A DNA stretch of 64,000 bases from Tolumonas osonensis (GCF_014202415.1 NZ_JACHGR010000001.1:186001-250000); one strand, 5' to 3'. Counted from the stretch's first letter, positions 43,610-54,421 are shown. The notes: generated by a model from the letters alone, not told the origin. Numbers and translations: made by a program.

Positions 43610-44188
43610 TTACTGCTTGATCGCTTCCACAGCGATATCAATGGTGACGTCATCACCGACATTCGGCGCATATTTACCGGCGTTGAAATCCGTACGTTTG
43701 ATGACGGTCGTCGCATTCGCGCCAATGGCATCTTTCTGCAGCATCGGATGTGGCATCGCCACAAATGAAGTCACGGTCAGTGTCACCGGTTTGGTCACGC
43801 CTTTGATCGTCAAATCACCCTGCACTTCCGTTGGCGCATCGCCTTTGAATACCACTTTGGTGGATTTGAAGGTGGCAGTCGGATATGTCGCTGTATCCAG
43901 GAAATCCGCGCCCTGAATGTGTCCGTTGAACACCTCAAAGCCAGTATCAACGGATTTGGTATCAATCACGATATCCACCGAACCGGTTTTGGCTTCTTTA
44001 TCCAGCACGATGGTACCGCTGGTTTTATCGAAGCGGCTCAGCTGTTTTGACAAACCAAAATGGCTGTAAGAGAAACGCGGGAAAGTATGGGTACTGTCAA
44101 TGACATACGTTTCCGGAGCGGCAAACGCCGGTGCAGAAATGGCAGTAGCCAGTGCCAGCACAGCAGATAATTTAACGAATTTATTCAT
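43610..44188 (-). CDS. Periplasmic YceI-family protein (first copy)
   Basis: 192 residues. A signal peptide (MNKFVKLSAVLALATAISAPAFA) precedes a YceI lipocalin-like beta barrel: YVIDSTHTFPRFSYSHFGLS at the start and DLTIKGVTKPVTLTV in the middle are typical. Such proteins bind isoprenoids such as octaprenyl compounds. It is 31 bases downstream of a second yceI and a cytochrome b561 gene, a pairing widely seen, which suggests a role with quinone or redox chemistry in the envelope. Confidence 0.92.
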   Translation of the reverse strand: MNKFVKLSAVLALATAISAPAFAAPETYVIDSTHTFPRFSYSHFGLSKQLSRFDKTSGTIVLDKEAKTGSVDIVIDTKSVDTGFEVFNGHIQGADFLDTATYPTATFKSTKVVFKGDAPTEVQGDLTIKGVTKPVTLTVTSFVAMPHPMLQKDAIGANATTVIKRTDFNAGKYAPNVGDDVTIDIAVEAIKQ

Positions 44189-44219
44189 GATGTAACTCCT
44201 GATTTGAATAGATGGTTAA

Positions 44220-44780
44220 TCACTGCGGGTTGGCAGTAATAGTGAACTTGACCTGAATATCATTGGCAACAATGTCAAAGGTTGACCAGCTGCCTTCCCC
44301 AATCGCAAAATCACCGCGACGGATGGTGAAACTACCTGCAAAAATGCCTTTTCCGGCCTCTTCTTTGAAGGTTGACGGAACTACGACATCAATGGTCTTG
44401 CCTTTGATCGTCAGCTTGCCGCTGACCTCAAACTGGTTATCACCCAGCGCCTTGATAGCACCGGATTCAAAATGTGCCTGCGGAAAAGCGGCGGTGTTAA
44501 ACCACTCTGTCTTGCTGACTTCATCATTCGCTTCGCTGCTGCCGGCATCAATACTGGCCAGCGCCACATCAAATACGGCTTTCCCTTCGGCCGGTTTGGC
44601 CGGGTCGAACTTCAGCGTGCTGGTGAACTCGTTGAATTTGCCATCCATCGACACGCCCATTTGCTGGTAACTGAAATTGATCGCGCTTTGCTTCACATCC
44701 ACCTGGGTGTATTCCGCCGCCTGGGTTGCCAGTGGCAGCAATGCAGCAAGTACGCTCATACGAAATAAGGTCTTCATCAT
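44220..44780 (-). CDS. Periplasmic YceI-family protein (second copy)
   Basis: 186 residues with a signal peptide (MMKTLFRMSVLAALLPLATQA) and a YceI domain (SAINFSYQQMGVSMDGKFNEF, GKLTIKGKTIDVVVP, IRRGDFAIGEGSW). It is distinct from the neighbour in sequence, so the two are an old pair rather than a recent duplicate. Its start overlaps the end of the cytochrome b561 gene by 4 bases, so the two are translationally coupled. Confidence 0.9.
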   Translation of the reverse strand: MMKTLFRMSVLAALLPLATQAAEYTQVDVKQSAINFSYQQMGVSMDGKFNEFTSTLKFDPAKPAEGKAVFDVALASIDAGSSEANDEVSKTEWFNTAAFPQAHFESGAIKALGDNQFEVSGKLTIKGKTIDVVVPSTFKEEAGKGIFAGSFTIRRGDFAIGEGSWSTFDIVANDIQVKFTITANPQ

Positions 44781-45322
44781 CTTTTGTCCTTCGCTGAACC
44801 TGGCAACATCCGGGTCAGGATGTCATCTTTGTCAATAAAATGGTGTTTGAACGCCGCGCCGATATGACCAACCAGTACGGCAATAAACAGATAATTCAAG
44901 CTGACATGCACGGTGAGCAGCAAATCGCCCAATTCCTTGTTTTTCTCCAATAAATCCGGGATTGGCAGTACGCCGAACCAGACAGTCTGAAATCCTTTCG
45001 CCGAGCTCATCAGCCAGCCGGAAAGCGGGATCAGAAACATCAGCATATACAGCATGTGGTGGCCGGCATGCGCCGCGACCTGCATCAGCCGAGGCATGGA
45101 AGCCGGTAATGCTGGCGGACGATGCGTCACCCGCCACGCCAGACGAATTAACGCCAGCAGAAACACCGTGACACCGATCCACTTATGCCAGGAATAAAGC
45201 TTGAGCTTCTCCGGCGATAACGGCAGAGCCTGCATGTAAAAACCCAGGCCCAGCATGCCGAAAAACAAAACAGCCATCAGCCAGTGCAGACTTTTTGCTG
45301 TAGTGGTGTAATGTGAACTCAT
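44777..45322 (-). CDS. Cytochrome b561
   Basis: 181 residues with four membrane helices of the b561 family. Haem-ligand histidines are expected in SLHWLMAVLFFG (helix 1), YSWHKWIGVTVF (helix 2) and the later helices (AHAGHHMLYMLM, LLLTVHVSLNYLFIAVLVGHIGAAFKHH). It is a dihaem quinol-linked electron carrier of the inner membrane. It heads the minus-strand unit with two yceI genes and is divergent from a LysR gene 117 bases away, which may control it. Confidence 0.92.
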   Translation of the reverse strand: MSSHYTTTAKSLHWLMAVLFFGMLGLGFYMQALPLSPEKLKLYSWHKWIGVTVFLLALIRLAWRVTHRPPALPASMPRLMQVAAHAGHHMLYMLMFLIPLSGWLMSSAKGFQTVWFGVLPIPDLLEKNKELGDLLLTVHVSLNYLFIAVLVGHIGAAFKHHFIDKDDILTRMLPGSAKDKR

Positions 45323-45439
45323 GGTGCCATCTCCGTTTCGTCGGAAACGAATGTTATTAATTTGTGAATAAACTATACCCTCGCAGATTGATGCCAGATA
45401 GAGGGTTATTTCGAATTATCTATTGCTGGAATAGCAACA

Positions 45440-46333
45440 ATGAACCGACTTGATGCCATGCACTTATTTGTGCGAATCGCAGAATTAGGCAGTTTTACCG
45501 CCGTTGCCGAACAGATGGGGCTGGCCCGCTCTGTCGTGACCCGTCAGATCGCTGCGCTGGAAGAACATCTCGGTGTCAAACTGATGGTGCGGAACACCCG
45601 CCGCCTTTCGCTGACCTCGGCGGGAGGCGCCTATCTGGAGAAATGCCGCGTTATTCTTGATCTGGTCGAAGCCGCCGAAGCCAGTGTCATAGAAGAGCGT
45701 CTGGCACCCCGGGGCAATATCCGCATCGGCCTGCCGCTCAGTTACGGGCTGAAAAAGCTGTCGCCATTGTTACTCGAATTCTCACAACGCTATCCGGATA
45801 TCAATCTGGAAATGGATTTTGATGATCATCAGATGAATCTGATTGAAGAAGGCATCGATCTCTCCATCCGTATTGCCGGACAGCTGGAGCCCGGCGATAT
45901 CGTGCGCAAACTCAGCAGTTGCCGCTTACTGACAGTGGCCTCCCCCGGCTACCTGAAACAGCATGGCCGGCCAATGCACCCCTCAGAGCTGATTAATCAT
46001 GAATGTCTTGGTTATACTCTGACGGCCGGAGGGATGAGCTGGGCATTTATGATCGATGGACGGCATGAAACGTTTTATATCCGCAGCCGCATCAAAGCCA
46101 ACAACGGCGATGCGCTGACCGAAGCCGCCGCCAACGGGCTGGGTATTACGCTGCAACCCGATTTTATCGTGCAGGATTATTTAGCCTCCGGACGGGTGGA
46201 AACCCTGTTGGATGAGTTCACGCCGGCGGAATTAGGTATTTACGCGATTTTGCCGAGCAACCGCTATGTGCCGCACCGGGTGCGGGTACTGCTCGATTTT
46301 CTGGCCAATCAGCTGGATAAAAAAAAGCGCTGA
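45440..46333 (+). CDS. LysR-family transcriptional regulator
   Basis: 297 residues: an N-terminal LysR helix-turn-helix (GSFTAVAEQMGLARSVVTRQIAALEEHLGVKLMVRNTRRL) and a periplasmic-binding-like effector domain (about 90-295). It belongs to the large group around AaeR/DhcR-like regulators; I cannot name the effector. By position it probably controls the divergent cytochrome b561-yceI-yceI operon. The last codons and the stop are inside the terminator stem. Confidence 0.88.
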   Translation: MNRLDAMHLFVRIAELGSFTAVAEQMGLARSVVTRQIAALEEHLGVKLMVRNTRRLSLTSAGGAYLEKCRVILDLVEAAEASVIEERLAPRGNIRIGLPLSYGLKKLSPLLLEFSQRYPDINLEMDFDDHQMNLIEEGIDLSIRIAGQLEPGDIVRKLSSCRLLTVASPGYLKQHGRPMHPSELINHECLGYTLTAGGMSWAFMIDGRHETFYIRSRIKANNGDALTEAAANGLGITLQPDFIVQDYLASGRVETLLDEFTPAELGIYAILPSNRYVPHRVRVLLDFLANQLDKKKR

Positions 46334-46350
46334 TCTCTCAGCGCTTTTTT
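46321..46350 (+). terminator. Terminator overlapping the end of the LysR gene
   Basis: A6-GCGCTGA and TCAGCGC-T6 pair over 13 bp around TCTC. The left arm contains the last codons and the TGA stop of the regulator. Confidence 0.93.
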
Positions 46351-46361
46351 CGCATCCAACT

Positions 46362-46487
46362 ATACCCAAAGTAATTGGGGTTGCAGCTAGCCGACCAGTG
46401 AACTCATCCCCATGAGCATAGATAAACTATGTGATTGGGGTGAGTAAACGCAGTCAACGACACTGCAGCTTCAAGTACAAAGGGTAT
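46362..46487. repeat. 126 bp imperfect palindromic intergenic element next to valS
   Basis: The ends ATACCCAAAGTAATTG... and (inverted) ATACCCTTTGTACTTG... match in about 20 of the first 26 positions, and the element can fold almost end to end. The right end reaches the first base of the valS stop codon, so it could form part of the 3' end of valS RNA. It looks like the MITE- or REP-like elements seen in many enteric genomes. There is no coding capacity, and I find no second copy in the window. Confidence 0.8.
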
Positions 46488-49339
46488 TACAGTGATTTGA
46501 TGGTTTCCTGCTGTTCTTTCAGCTTGGTCAGCTGAGAGTGGTAATCAGCCAGTTTTTCACGCTCTTTGGCGATCACCGCTTCCGGTGCCTTGGCAACAAA
46601 TGCTTCGTTACCCAGTTTGCCTTCGATACGGCCACACTCTTTTTCCAGCTTCTCGACTTCTTTCGCCAGACGCGCCAGCTCCACTTCCTTGTCGATCAGA
46701 CCCGCCATCGGGATCATCAGCTCGGTATTCCCGATCAGTTTCTTCACCGACAACGGCTCAGCTTCACCTGCTGCCAGCACGGTGATGCTTTCCAGCTTCG
46801 CCAGTGACTTCAGGAACGCTTCGTTGTCTGCAGCACGTTTCGCATCAGTGGCATCCGCTTTCAGCAATACGGTCAACGGCACGCTTGGTGCCACATTCAT
46901 TTCGGCACGGATGTTACGCACGCTGACAATGAACTGTTTCACCCATTCCTGATCGGCCAGTGCCACTTCATCCACTTTCGCCGCATCAAATGCAGGGTAA
47001 GCCTGCAGCATCAGCGTATCTTCGTTGATGCCTGCCAGCGGAGCCACTGATTTCCAGATAGACTCGGTCATGAACGGCATGATTGGATGTGCCAGACGCA
47101 GCAACGTTTCCAGCACCGTTACCAGCGTATGACGGGTGGCGCGCTGTTCGGCTTCGCTACCGTGCCACAGCACCGGCTTGGTCAGCTCCAGATACCAGTC
47201 ACAGAACTGGTTCCAGATAAACTCGTACAGCACACCCGCTGCCTGGTCAAAGCGGTAGGTATCCATCGCATGACGCAGTTCCTGAATGGTCAGTTGCAGC
47301 TGAGAGGTGATCCAACGATCCGCCAGACTGAACTGCATCTCGCCACCGGCAAAACCGCAATCCTGCTCTTCGGTGTTCATCAGCACATAACGGCTGGCGT
47401 TCCACAGTTTGTTACAGAAGTTACGGTAACCATCCAGACGTTTCATGTCCCAGTTGATGTCACGACCGGTTGACGCCAGTGCCGCCAGCGTGAAACGCAG
47501 TGCATCGGTACCATGCGCTTCAATCCCTTCCGGGAACTGCTTCTCGGTACGCTTGCCGATCTTCTCGGCCAGTTGCGGCTGCATCATGTTGCCGGTGCGT
47601 TTTTCCAGCAGATCCGGCAGGGAAATACCGTCGATCATATCCAGCGGGTCAAGCACGTTGCCCTTGGATTTCGACATCTTCTGACCTTCTTCGTCACGGA
47701 TCAGACCGGTCACATACACCGTCTTGAACGGTACCTGTGGCGTGCCATCTTCGTTTTTCACGAAGTGCATGGTCATCATGATCATGCGCGCAACCCAGAA
47801 GAAGATGATGTCAAAGCCGGTCACCAGCACATCGGTCGGATGGAACATGTCCAGCTCAGGTGTTTTTTCCGGCCAGCCCAGTGTGGAGAAGGTCCACAGT
47901 GCAGAACTGAACCAGGTATCCAGCACATCTTCGTCCTGACGCAGCGCCACATCTGCCGCCAGGCTGTAATTCGCACGGACTTCCGCTTCATTGCGGCCAA
48001 CATAGACTTTACCGTTGACGTCATACCACGCCGGAATGCGGTGACCCCACCACAGCTGACGGGAAATACACCAGTCCTGAATATCACGCATCCAGGAGAA
48101 GTACATGTTTTCGTACTGTTTCGGTACGAACTGAATACGGCCATCTTCCACCGCTTCAATCGCCGGTTTCGCCAGTACGTCCGCACGCACATACCACTGG
48201 TCGGTCAGCATTGGTTCGATCGGTACACCGCCACGGTCGCCGTAAGGCTGCTGCAGCACGTGATCTTTGATCTCATCCATCAGGCCTTTCGCTTCGAGCG
48301 CAGCAATGATCGCTTTACGCGCGGCATAACGCTCCAGACCCGCAAATTCAGCCGGCATGGCAGCCGGATAAGCTTCGCTCGGGTTGCCTTTGCTGTCATA
48401 CACTTCAGCTTCCGCACGAATATGTGCATCCAGCGTGAAGATGTTGATCATTGGCAGGTGATGACGTTTACCCACTTCATGGTCATTGAAATCGTGCGCC
48501 GGAGTGATCTTCACACAGCCGGTACCTTTTTCCATGTCCGCATGTTCGTCAGCGATGATCGGAATACGACGACCCACCAGTGGTAACTCGATGAATTTGC
48601 CAATCAGCGCCTTGTAACGCGGATCTTCCGGGTTCACTGCCACCGCAGTATCACCCAGCATGGTTTCCGGACGGGTAGTCGCCACGATCAGGTAATCTTT
48701 GCCTTCAGCCGTCTTCTCACCATCCGCCAGCGGATAGCGCAGATGCCACATGTTGCCTTTGACTTCTTTGTTCTCAACTTCCAGATCAGAGATCGCAGTG
48801 TGCAGTTTCGGATCCCAGTTCACCAGACGTTTACCGCGATAGATCAGATCCTGTTCATACAGACGTACGAACACTTCCTGTACCGCATGAGACAAAGCCG
48901 GGTCCATGGTGAATGCTTCACGGTCCCAGTCTACAGAAGCGCCTAAGCGACGCATCTGACGGGTGATGGTACCGCCGGATTCTTCTTTCCACTGCCAGAT
49001 CTTGTCGATGAAGGCGTCACGGCCATAATCGTGACGGGTTTTATTTTCTTCCGCCGCGATCTTGCGTTCTACTACCATCTGGGTCGCGATACCGGCATGG
49101 TCAGTACCGACCTGCCACAGGGTATTTTTACCCAGCATACGCTGATAACGGATCAGCGCATCCATGATGGTCTGCTGGAACGCATGGCCCATGTGCAGGC
49201 TACCAGTGACGTTTGGCGGCGGGATCACGATGCAGTAATTGCCGTTGCTGGTGTCGCCACTTGGTTTGAAGTAGCCCTGGCTTTCCCAGTGCTGGTACAT
49301 CGCCTGTTCAATGGCGTTCGGATTAAACGTCTTTTCCAT
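46487..49339 (-). CDS. valS: Valyl-tRNA synthetase
   Basis: 950 residues, class I aminoacyl-tRNA synthetase, the length of E. coli ValS (951). The HIGH motif is [15 protein letters not shown] (about 40-55), the KMSKS loop is [14 protein letters not shown] (about 556), and the insert is the CP1 editing domain. The C-terminal coiled-coil arm (about 880-950, [17 protein letters not shown]) contacts tRNA. It attaches valine to tRNA-Val. Third gene of pepA-holC-valS, 18 bases after holC. Confidence 0.98.
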   Translation of the reverse strand: MEKTFNPNAIEQAMYQHWESQGYFKPSGDTSNGNYCIVIPPPNVTGSLHMGHAFQQTIMDALIRYQRMLGKNTLWQVGTDHAGIATQMVVERKIAAEENKTRHDYGRDAFIDKIWQWKEESGGTITRQMRRLGASVDWDREAFTMDPALSHAVQEVFVRLYEQDLIYRGKRLVNWDPKLHTAISDLEVENKEVKGNMWHLRYPLADGEKTAEGKDYLIVATTRPETMLGDTAVAVNPEDPRYKALIGKFIELPLVGRRIPIIADEHADMEKGTGCVKITPAHDFNDHEVGKRHHLPMINIFTLDAHIRAEAEVYDSKGNPSEAYPAAMPAEFAGLERYAARKAIIAALEAKGLMDEIKDHVLQQPYGDRGGVPIEPMLTDQWYVRADVLAKPAIEAVEDGRIQFVPKQYENMYFSWMRDIQDWCISRQLWWGHRIPAWYDVNGKVYVGRNEAEVRANYSLAADVALRQDEDVLDTWFSSALWTFSTLGWPEKTPELDMFHPTDVLVTGFDIIFFWVARMIMMTMHFVKNEDGTPQVPFKTVYVTGLIRDEEGQKMSKSKGNVLDPLDMIDGISLPDLLEKRTGNMMQPQLAEKIGKRTEKQFPEGIEAHGTDALRFTLAALASTGRDINWDMKRLDGYRNFCNKLWNASRYVLMNTEEQDCGFAGGEMQFSLADRWITSQLQLTIQELRHAMDTYRFDQAAGVLYEFIWNQFCDWYLELTKPVLWHGSEAEQRATRHTLVTVLETLLRLAHPIMPFMTESIWKSVAPLAGINEDTLMLQAYPAFDAAKVDEVALADQEWVKQFIVSVRNIRAEMNVAPSVPLTVLLKADATDAKRAADNEAFLKSLAKLESITVLAAGEAEPLSVKKLIGNTELMIPMAGLIDKEVELARLAKEVEKLEKECGRIEGKLGNEAFVAKAPEAVIAKEREKLADYHSQLTKLKEQQETIKSL

Positions 49340-49357
49340 CTGTCTTCATCTGTCTGA

Positions 49358-49819
49358 TTATGGGAGTTGCGGTGCAGGCACCGTCTCCAGCGTGAAACCC
49401 AGCGCCCGATACTGCTTGTAACGTTCGCGCGCCTGTTGTTTTTGAATTTCGTCAGTAGGGACGAAATCAATGATCTGAGCAAAACGATGAGCAAAAGCCG
49501 GTACGGTCTCTGCCAGATTGATCAATATCAGCCGGCTGCGTTTTGGCAACCCCGTACCAATTTCGACCGGAGCCTGTGTCACCGTTGCTTCATCAGAAAG
49601 CCCGTGTGGCACAAAGCTGTGCGGATCCTGCTGCCACAGCATTTCGTCTAACTGTTCAGCCTGTGCCTGGGTCTGCGCCAGCATAAATACCGTCTGATTC
49701 TGACGAAAACGTGCTGTCGTCAGCTGGCAGGCTAATACCACTGCCGCCTGATTGATGCCATCCGCATCGGCAGCAGCAGGCGAATCGTCGGGTAGTATAT
49801 AAAAAGTGACTTGCGGCAT
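49358..49819 (-). CDS. holC: DNA polymerase III chi subunit
   Basis: 153 residues, close to the 147 of E. coli HolC. VTFYILPDD at the start, the FMLAQTQAQAEQLDEMLWQ segment and SFVPHGL are typical. Chi joins the clamp loader via psi and binds the C-terminal tail of SSB, helping lagging-strand synthesis. The position between pepA and valS is conserved and supports the call. Confidence 0.93.
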   Translation of the reverse strand: MPQVTFYILPDDSPAAADADGINQAAVVLACQLTTARFRQNQTVFMLAQTQAQAEQLDEMLWQQDPHSFVPHGLSDEATVTQAPVEIGTGLPKRSRLILINLAETVPAFAHRFAQIIDFVPTDEIQKQQARERYKQYRALGFTLETVPAPQLP

Positions 49820-49849
49820 AAAGTAAAGGGGCGTTACCGCCCCATCCTG

Positions 49850-51352
49850 TTAGTCTTCGACATCAACACCGGCGCGGCTCAGCAGGAACTGCGTCAGCAA
49901 AGGAACCGGACGACCGGTCGAACCTTTCTCTTTACCCGATTTCCAGGCAGTACCGGCAATATCCAGATGCGCCCAGTTGTACTTCTTGGTAAAGCGGCTG
50001 AGAAACGCCCCGGCGGTAATGGCCCCGGCAGGACGACCACCGGTATTCACCATATCCGCGAACGGACTTTCGATTTGATCCTGATATTCATCCCACAGCG
50101 GCAGGCGCCAGGCTTTATCGCCCGACAATTCCGCTGCGTTCAGCAGCTCATGCGCCAGCGGATTATGATTCGACATCAGGCCGGTGGCATGGCTGCCCAG
50201 CGCAATCACACAGGCGCCGGTCAGCGTCGCAATATCAATCACCGATTCCGGTTCGAACCGTTCCACATAGGTCAGCACGTCACACAACACCAGACGCCCT
50301 TCCGCATCGGTATTCAGCACTTCGATGGTCTGACCGGACATCGACGTCAGAATATCGCCCGGACGATAGGCTTTGCCATCCGGCATATTCTCGGCACCCG
50401 CCAGCACACCAATCACATTGATCGGCGGCTTCAGTTCCGCCAGTGCAGTCATGGTACCTAATACCGACGCTGCCCCGCCCATGTCGTATTTCATCTCGTC
50501 CATGCCTTCGGCCGGTTTGATGGAAATACCACCGGAATCAAACGTCAGCCCTTTGCCCACCAGCACAATCGGCTTGGCATCCGGATGACCTTTATATTCC
50601 ATGATCGACATCATGGCTTCATTGGATGAGCCTCTGGCCACCGCCAGATAGGCGTTCATGCTCAGCTCGGCCATCTGCTGTTCACCAATCACCCTGGTGG
50701 TGATATATGGGCAGCTATCAGCCAGACGACGCGCCTGCGACGCCAGATAAGCTGGCGTACAGATATTCGGCGGCATATTGGCCACGTCACGGCAGATCTT
50801 CATACCGTTGGAAACGGCCAGGCCATGCACAATTGCTTTCTCGCCAATCGCCAGTTCGCGACGGGTGGCGACATTAAACACCAGCTTTCGCAGCGGCCGG
50901 CGCAGTTCTGCCTTGTTGGTCTTGAATTGATCAAAAGTATAAAGACTGTTTTGCGCCGTTTCGACCGCTTGTCTTACCTTCCAGTAGGCATCCCGTCCTT
51001 TGACATGCAATTCTGTCAGAAAACAGACCGCTTCCATCGATCCGGTTTCATTCAGTGTACTGATGGTTTTCTGAATGATCTGTTTGAACTGACGTTCATC
51101 CAGCTCACGCTCTTTACCACAACCCACCAGCAGTACACGTTCGCTCAGCACCCCGGGTACCTGATGCAGCAACAACATCTGACCGGTTTTACCTTCCAGA
51201 TCACCACGACGCAGCAGAGAACTCAGATAGCCATCACTGACGCGATCCAGCTGTTCCGCTACCGCAGATAAACGACGCGGTTCGAAGACACCCACCACAA
51301 TACAGGCACTGCGTTGCTTCTCCGGGCTGCCACTTTTAACGCCGAATTCCAT
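49850..51352 (-). CDS. pepA: Leucyl aminopeptidase PepA
   Basis: 500 residues of the M17 family. The dizinc site is in [29 protein letters not shown] and [10 protein letters not shown], with the catalytic arginine in the last. It removes N-terminal residues from peptides in the cytoplasm. In E. coli the same protein also binds DNA in cer recombination and carAB control, but nothing here shows that role. It is divergent from lptFG. Confidence 0.97.
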   Translation of the reverse strand: MEFGVKSGSPEKQRSACIVVGVFEPRRLSAVAEQLDRVSDGYLSSLLRRGDLEGKTGQMLLLHQVPGVLSERVLLVGCGKERELDERQFKQIIQKTISTLNETGSMEAVCFLTELHVKGRDAYWKVRQAVETAQNSLYTFDQFKTNKAELRRPLRKLVFNVATRRELAIGEKAIVHGLAVSNGMKICRDVANMPPNICTPAYLASQARRLADSCPYITTRVIGEQQMAELSMNAYLAVARGSSNEAMMSIMEYKGHPDAKPIVLVGKGLTFDSGGISIKPAEGMDEMKYDMGGAASVLGTMTALAELKPPINVIGVLAGAENMPDGKAYRPGDILTSMSGQTIEVLNTDAEGRLVLCDVLTYVERFEPESVIDIATLTGACVIALGSHATGLMSNHNPLAHELLNAAELSGDKAWRLPLWDEYQDQIESPFADMVNTGGRPAGAITAGAFLSRFTKKYNWAHLDIAGTAWKSGKEKGSTGRPVPLLTQFLLSRAGVDVED

Positions 51353-51517
51353 GAGGACTCCTTGCTACTAAAGACAAAGCCCACCGATTGGTCGATAATA
51401 GAGGCCGACCCACCTGTTCAGGATGAACAGGTTCGGTACGCAAAACATCATAAAATGGAATTAAGGCAACTATTTTTTAGCGATTCGCCAGTAATTACAA
51501 GTTTTCCCGAGGCCTGC

Positions 51518-52621
51518 GTGATAGTTTTCCGTTATATATTTAAAGAAACGCTCAAAACTCAGCTTTCAATCCTGCTGATCCTGATGCTGATTTTTACCAG
51601 TCAGCAATTTATCCGGATCCTGGCGAAAGCTGCGGATGGTTCTGTACCGACATCGCTGATCGGTCAGATGATGCTGCTCAATATTCCGTATATGGGATTA
51701 TTGCTGCTGCCAATCAGCCTGTTTATCGCCATTTTGTTTGCGCATGGCCGTCTGTATGCAGACAGCGAAATCACCGTCTTGCGCGCAACTGGTGTCGGTC
51801 CTTCTTACATTATGAAGATCAGCATGGTGCTGGCATTGCTGACGACAGTAGTCGCTGCGGCGAATACCCTGTGGCTGGCGCCAACGGCGCGGGAAATGCA
51901 GTCGCAGCTGCTGGATGCCGCCAAGGCCGATCCGCTCTCCATTCCGCTGGAAAGCGGCCGCTTCTTGAGTCTGGATGGCGGGCAACTGACCGCCTATGTG
52001 GAAGATGTACAGGAAAGCGGGCGCAAATTGCAGCGCATCTTTCTGCTGCAACGCAGCCCGGATCCTGCTGAAGCAGCAATCATTGTGGCCGCAGAGGGAC
52101 ATCTGACGACAGATGCCCAAGGTACCCCCTGGGTCACGCTGAGTGATGGCAAACGCTATGCCGGTACACCACCGTCAACCAAATTCAGTATCGCCAACTT
52201 CAGCGAATACCGGGCACAGCTGCAACGTAAGGACATCGAACCGTCCAACCGCAAAGCAGCAGCCATCCCGTCAGCCCGGCTTTATCACGGCACCACCAAC
52301 AAAGAAATCGCGGAATGGCAGTGGCGTATCGCCTTGCCGTTGTCGATCCCGGTGCTGACCCTGATCGCCGTTCCGCTGGCCAGCGTCAATCCGCGTCAGG
52401 GCCGCTATGCCAAACTGCTGCCGGCGGTCATGCTCTATCTGAGTTATTTCCTGTTACTGAGTGCCGGCCAGTCAGCCATTGAACGCGGACAACTGCCCGC
52501 GACGCCGGGGCTGTATATTATTCCTGCGATCTTCGCGTTGCTGTTTGCTATCCCGATGAATCTGAAAAACACCCGGCTCTGGCAACATCTGCGTCTTTAC
52601 TGGCATAAGGAGAAATGCTGA
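51518..52621 (+). CDS. lptF: LPS export permease LptF
   Basis: 367 residues, matching E. coli LptF (366). Three membrane helices on each side of a periplasmic jellyroll domain (about 130-260). I start at GTG 51518 (reads MIVFRYIFKETLKTQL), preceded by GAGG, because it matches the family N-terminus; the frame is open for 200 bases upstream toward pepA, but that part is not conserved-looking. With LptG and the ATPase LptB it extracts LPS from the inner membrane. It overlaps lptG by one base. Confidence 0.96.
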   Translation: MIVFRYIFKETLKTQLSILLILMLIFTSQQFIRILAKAADGSVPTSLIGQMMLLNIPYMGLLLLPISLFIAILFAHGRLYADSEITVLRATGVGPSYIMKISMVLALLTTVVAAANTLWLAPTAREMQSQLLDAAKADPLSIPLESGRFLSLDGGQLTAYVEDVQESGRKLQRIFLLQRSPDPAEAAIIVAAEGHLTTDAQGTPWVTLSDGKRYAGTPPSTKFSIANFSEYRAQLQRKDIEPSNRKAAAIPSARLYHGTTNKEIAEWQWRIALPLSIPVLTLIAVPLASVNPRQGRYAKLLPAVMLYLSYFLLLSAGQSAIERGQLPATPGLYIIPAIFALLFAIPMNLKNTRLWQHLRLYWHKEKC

Positions 52622-53691
52622 TGTTTGGTATTCTCGACCGCTATATCGGACGCACCGTGATCATGGCCATCCTGCTGTGTACCTTCATGCTGGTTGGTCT
52701 CTCCTCGCTGATTAAGTTTGTCGATCAGTTACAGAGTGTCGGTGAAGGTTCCTACACCACCTTGCATGCGGTGTTAAGGGTCGCCTACGCCATGCCGGGA
52801 GACATCGTGCTGTTTTTCCCGATGGCGGCATTGCTGGGCGGCGTGGTAGGTCTGGGTCAGATGGCCAGCAGCAGTGAACTGGTTGTCTTGCAGGCGGCAG
52901 GTCTGTCCCGGGCGAAAATTGTCATTTCGGCACTGAAAACCGTCATTCCGGTCATGATACTGGTCATGCTGCTCGGTGAATACGTGGCACCAATCGCTGA
53001 ACAGAGAGCGCACGACATCAAAACCACGGCGGTCAGCGGCGGCAAGATTACCGCGTCAACCTATGGTATCTGGGTCAAGGAAGGACATGACTTTATCAGT
53101 ATCGGCGCCTTGCTCCGCGATGGCAGCCTGCGTGATGTGACGCTCTACCGCTTTAATCCGGCAGGAGATTTACTGGAAATCATCCGCTCCGGCCAAGCGT
53201 TATACCAGAAGCAGGCCTGGCATCTGAAAAACATTGTGCACACCCGGTTGCAGGACACAAAGCAGATCCGCTCAGAACGCAAGACCGACTGGTTGTGGCA
53301 GACCAACCTGACCCCGGACAAACTGGGCGTGGTCTCCGTCTCGCCGGACGAGTTGTCCGCTCAAGGGCTGTATAACTACATCAATTACATGGAAAGCAAT
53401 GGCCAGCAGGTCGATGATTACAAGCTGGAATTCTGGCGCAAACTGCTGGCACCGCTCAATGTCATCGCCATGCTGCTGCTGGCTGCATCCACTATTTTCG
53501 GTCCGTTACGTTCGGTCAGTATGGGCGCACGGTTGATTTCCGGCGTGATGATCGGGTTCAGCTTCTATGTGGTGAACCAGGTATTGGGGCCGTTCAGTCT
53601 GGTGTATCACGTGCCGCCCGTGCTCGGGGCCAGCGTACCCAGCCTGATCTTCATGAGCGTGGCCATCCATATGCTGCGCCGTCGCAACTAA
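52621..53691 (+). CDS. lptG: LPS export permease LptG
   Basis: 356 residues, six membrane helices with a periplasmic domain in the middle. MFGILDRYIGRTVIMA resembles the E. coli start; AGGAG lies 8-9 bases before 52621, so I prefer this to the ATG at 52615. It is the partner of LptF in the LptB2FG complex. Stop and start overlap as TGATG with lptF. Confidence 0.96.
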   Translation: MFGILDRYIGRTVIMAILLCTFMLVGLSSLIKFVDQLQSVGEGSYTTLHAVLRVAYAMPGDIVLFFPMAALLGGVVGLGQMASSSELVVLQAAGLSRAKIVISALKTVIPVMILVMLLGEYVAPIAEQRAHDIKTTAVSGGKITASTYGIWVKEGHDFISIGALLRDGSLRDVTLYRFNPAGDLLEIIRSGQALYQKQAWHLKNIVHTRLQDTKQIRSERKTDWLWQTNLTPDKLGVVSVSPDELSAQGLYNYINYMESNGQQVDDYKLEFWRKLLAPLNVIAMLLLAASTIFGPLRSVSMGARLISGVMIGFSFYVVNQVLGPFSLVYHVPPVLGASVPSLIFMSVAIHMLRRRN

Positions 53692-53743
53692 ACGATTTAC
53701 CGGCATCTGCACATGCACGCGGATGCCGGTATCTTCTTGGTGC

Positions 53744-54277
53744 TTAATGTCCGGCAGTTGGTGACGTCACCACCACTTCACAGTTTGCCCAGTAATCCTG
53801 AAACGCCAGAAACTCACGGCGATCAAAAATCACCATCAGATTACCCAGTCCGAATGCCGACGTGCCAAGCCGTACCAGCGCCTGGCCAATGCTCAGTAAA
53901 GAAGCGTCGGTATTCTGTACCCGGATCTGAAACCGGCGCATACCCGGGGTTTGCCCTTCCCGGCACCAGAACCAGACAAAATAACTGCATAACACACCCG
54001 CTAGCCAGAGACTGAACCATATCTGATGCGCCAGCCAGCCGGCGGTAGTCAGGCCGTCACTCAGGGAAACCAGACCACTGAGCACCAGCAAATGACTCAG
54101 GCCATAGCCAAGATAACCGGCCACAGTCAGCAGCGGGATCACCAGCAAGGAATCAATAGCCCAGGCACCGAAACGACGACGGAAACCGGCACGCGGCGTT
54201 CTGGGAATAGTCGCCGCAGAAGAAGCCGATGATTTGACAGACGCAGAGCGTGAGCGGGAACGGGTTGTTTTACTCAT
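53744..54277 (-). CDS. RDD-family membrane protein
   Basis: 177 residues. A basic, Ser/Arg-rich N-terminus (MSKTTRSRSRSASVKSSAS) is followed by an RDD domain: RRRFGAWAIDSLLVIPLLT (with the Arg/Asp pair) and further helices, with GQTPGMRRFQIRV typical. The RDD family has no firm general function; some members are proposed Na+/H+ antiporters or membrane-localisation modules. The start is uncertain: 54277 looks natural, while the ATG at 54289 is also open and neither has a strong ribosome site. It converges with lptG. Confidence 0.82.
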   Translation of the reverse strand: MSKTTRSRSRSASVKSSASSAATIPRTPRAGFRRRFGAWAIDSLLVIPLLTVAGYLGYGLSHLLVLSGLVSLSDGLTTAGWLAHQIWFSLWLAGVLCSYFVWFWCREGQTPGMRRFQIRVQNTDASLLSIGQALVRLGTSAFGLGNLMVIFDRREFLAFQDYWANCEVVVTSPTAGH

Positions 54278-54393
54278 AAATTCATACACACCAGAAATCA
54301 GGGAAAACCATTCTAACTGAGTCGCACGACGAGATGCGAATCATCCGTTCGGGCATTTATTCAGCATCTGAGACAGATCACGCGAAAAACAAT

Positions 54394-54421
54394 TTGCGCT
54401 CACGAGCCAGCTTTGTATAAT
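54394..54421 (+). promoter_or_regulatory. Promoter of the tRNA-Leu gene
   Basis: TTGCGC (54394-54399) and the perfect -10 TATAAT (54416-54421) with a 16 bp spacer, followed by the GC-rich start region GCGAGCCCG, which is typical of stable-RNA promoters under stringent control. Confidence 0.8.

Noticed and set aside
47513-48586. Open frame of 357 codons on the plus strand inside valS
   Set aside because: Antisense shadow of valS; no domain, and the composition (Phe, His, Arg-rich) is typical of such shadows.
51314-51517. In-frame upstream extension of lptF overlapping the pepA start
   Set aside because: The family N-terminus begins at GTG 51518 with a good ribosome site; the extension lacks membrane character and overlaps pepA.
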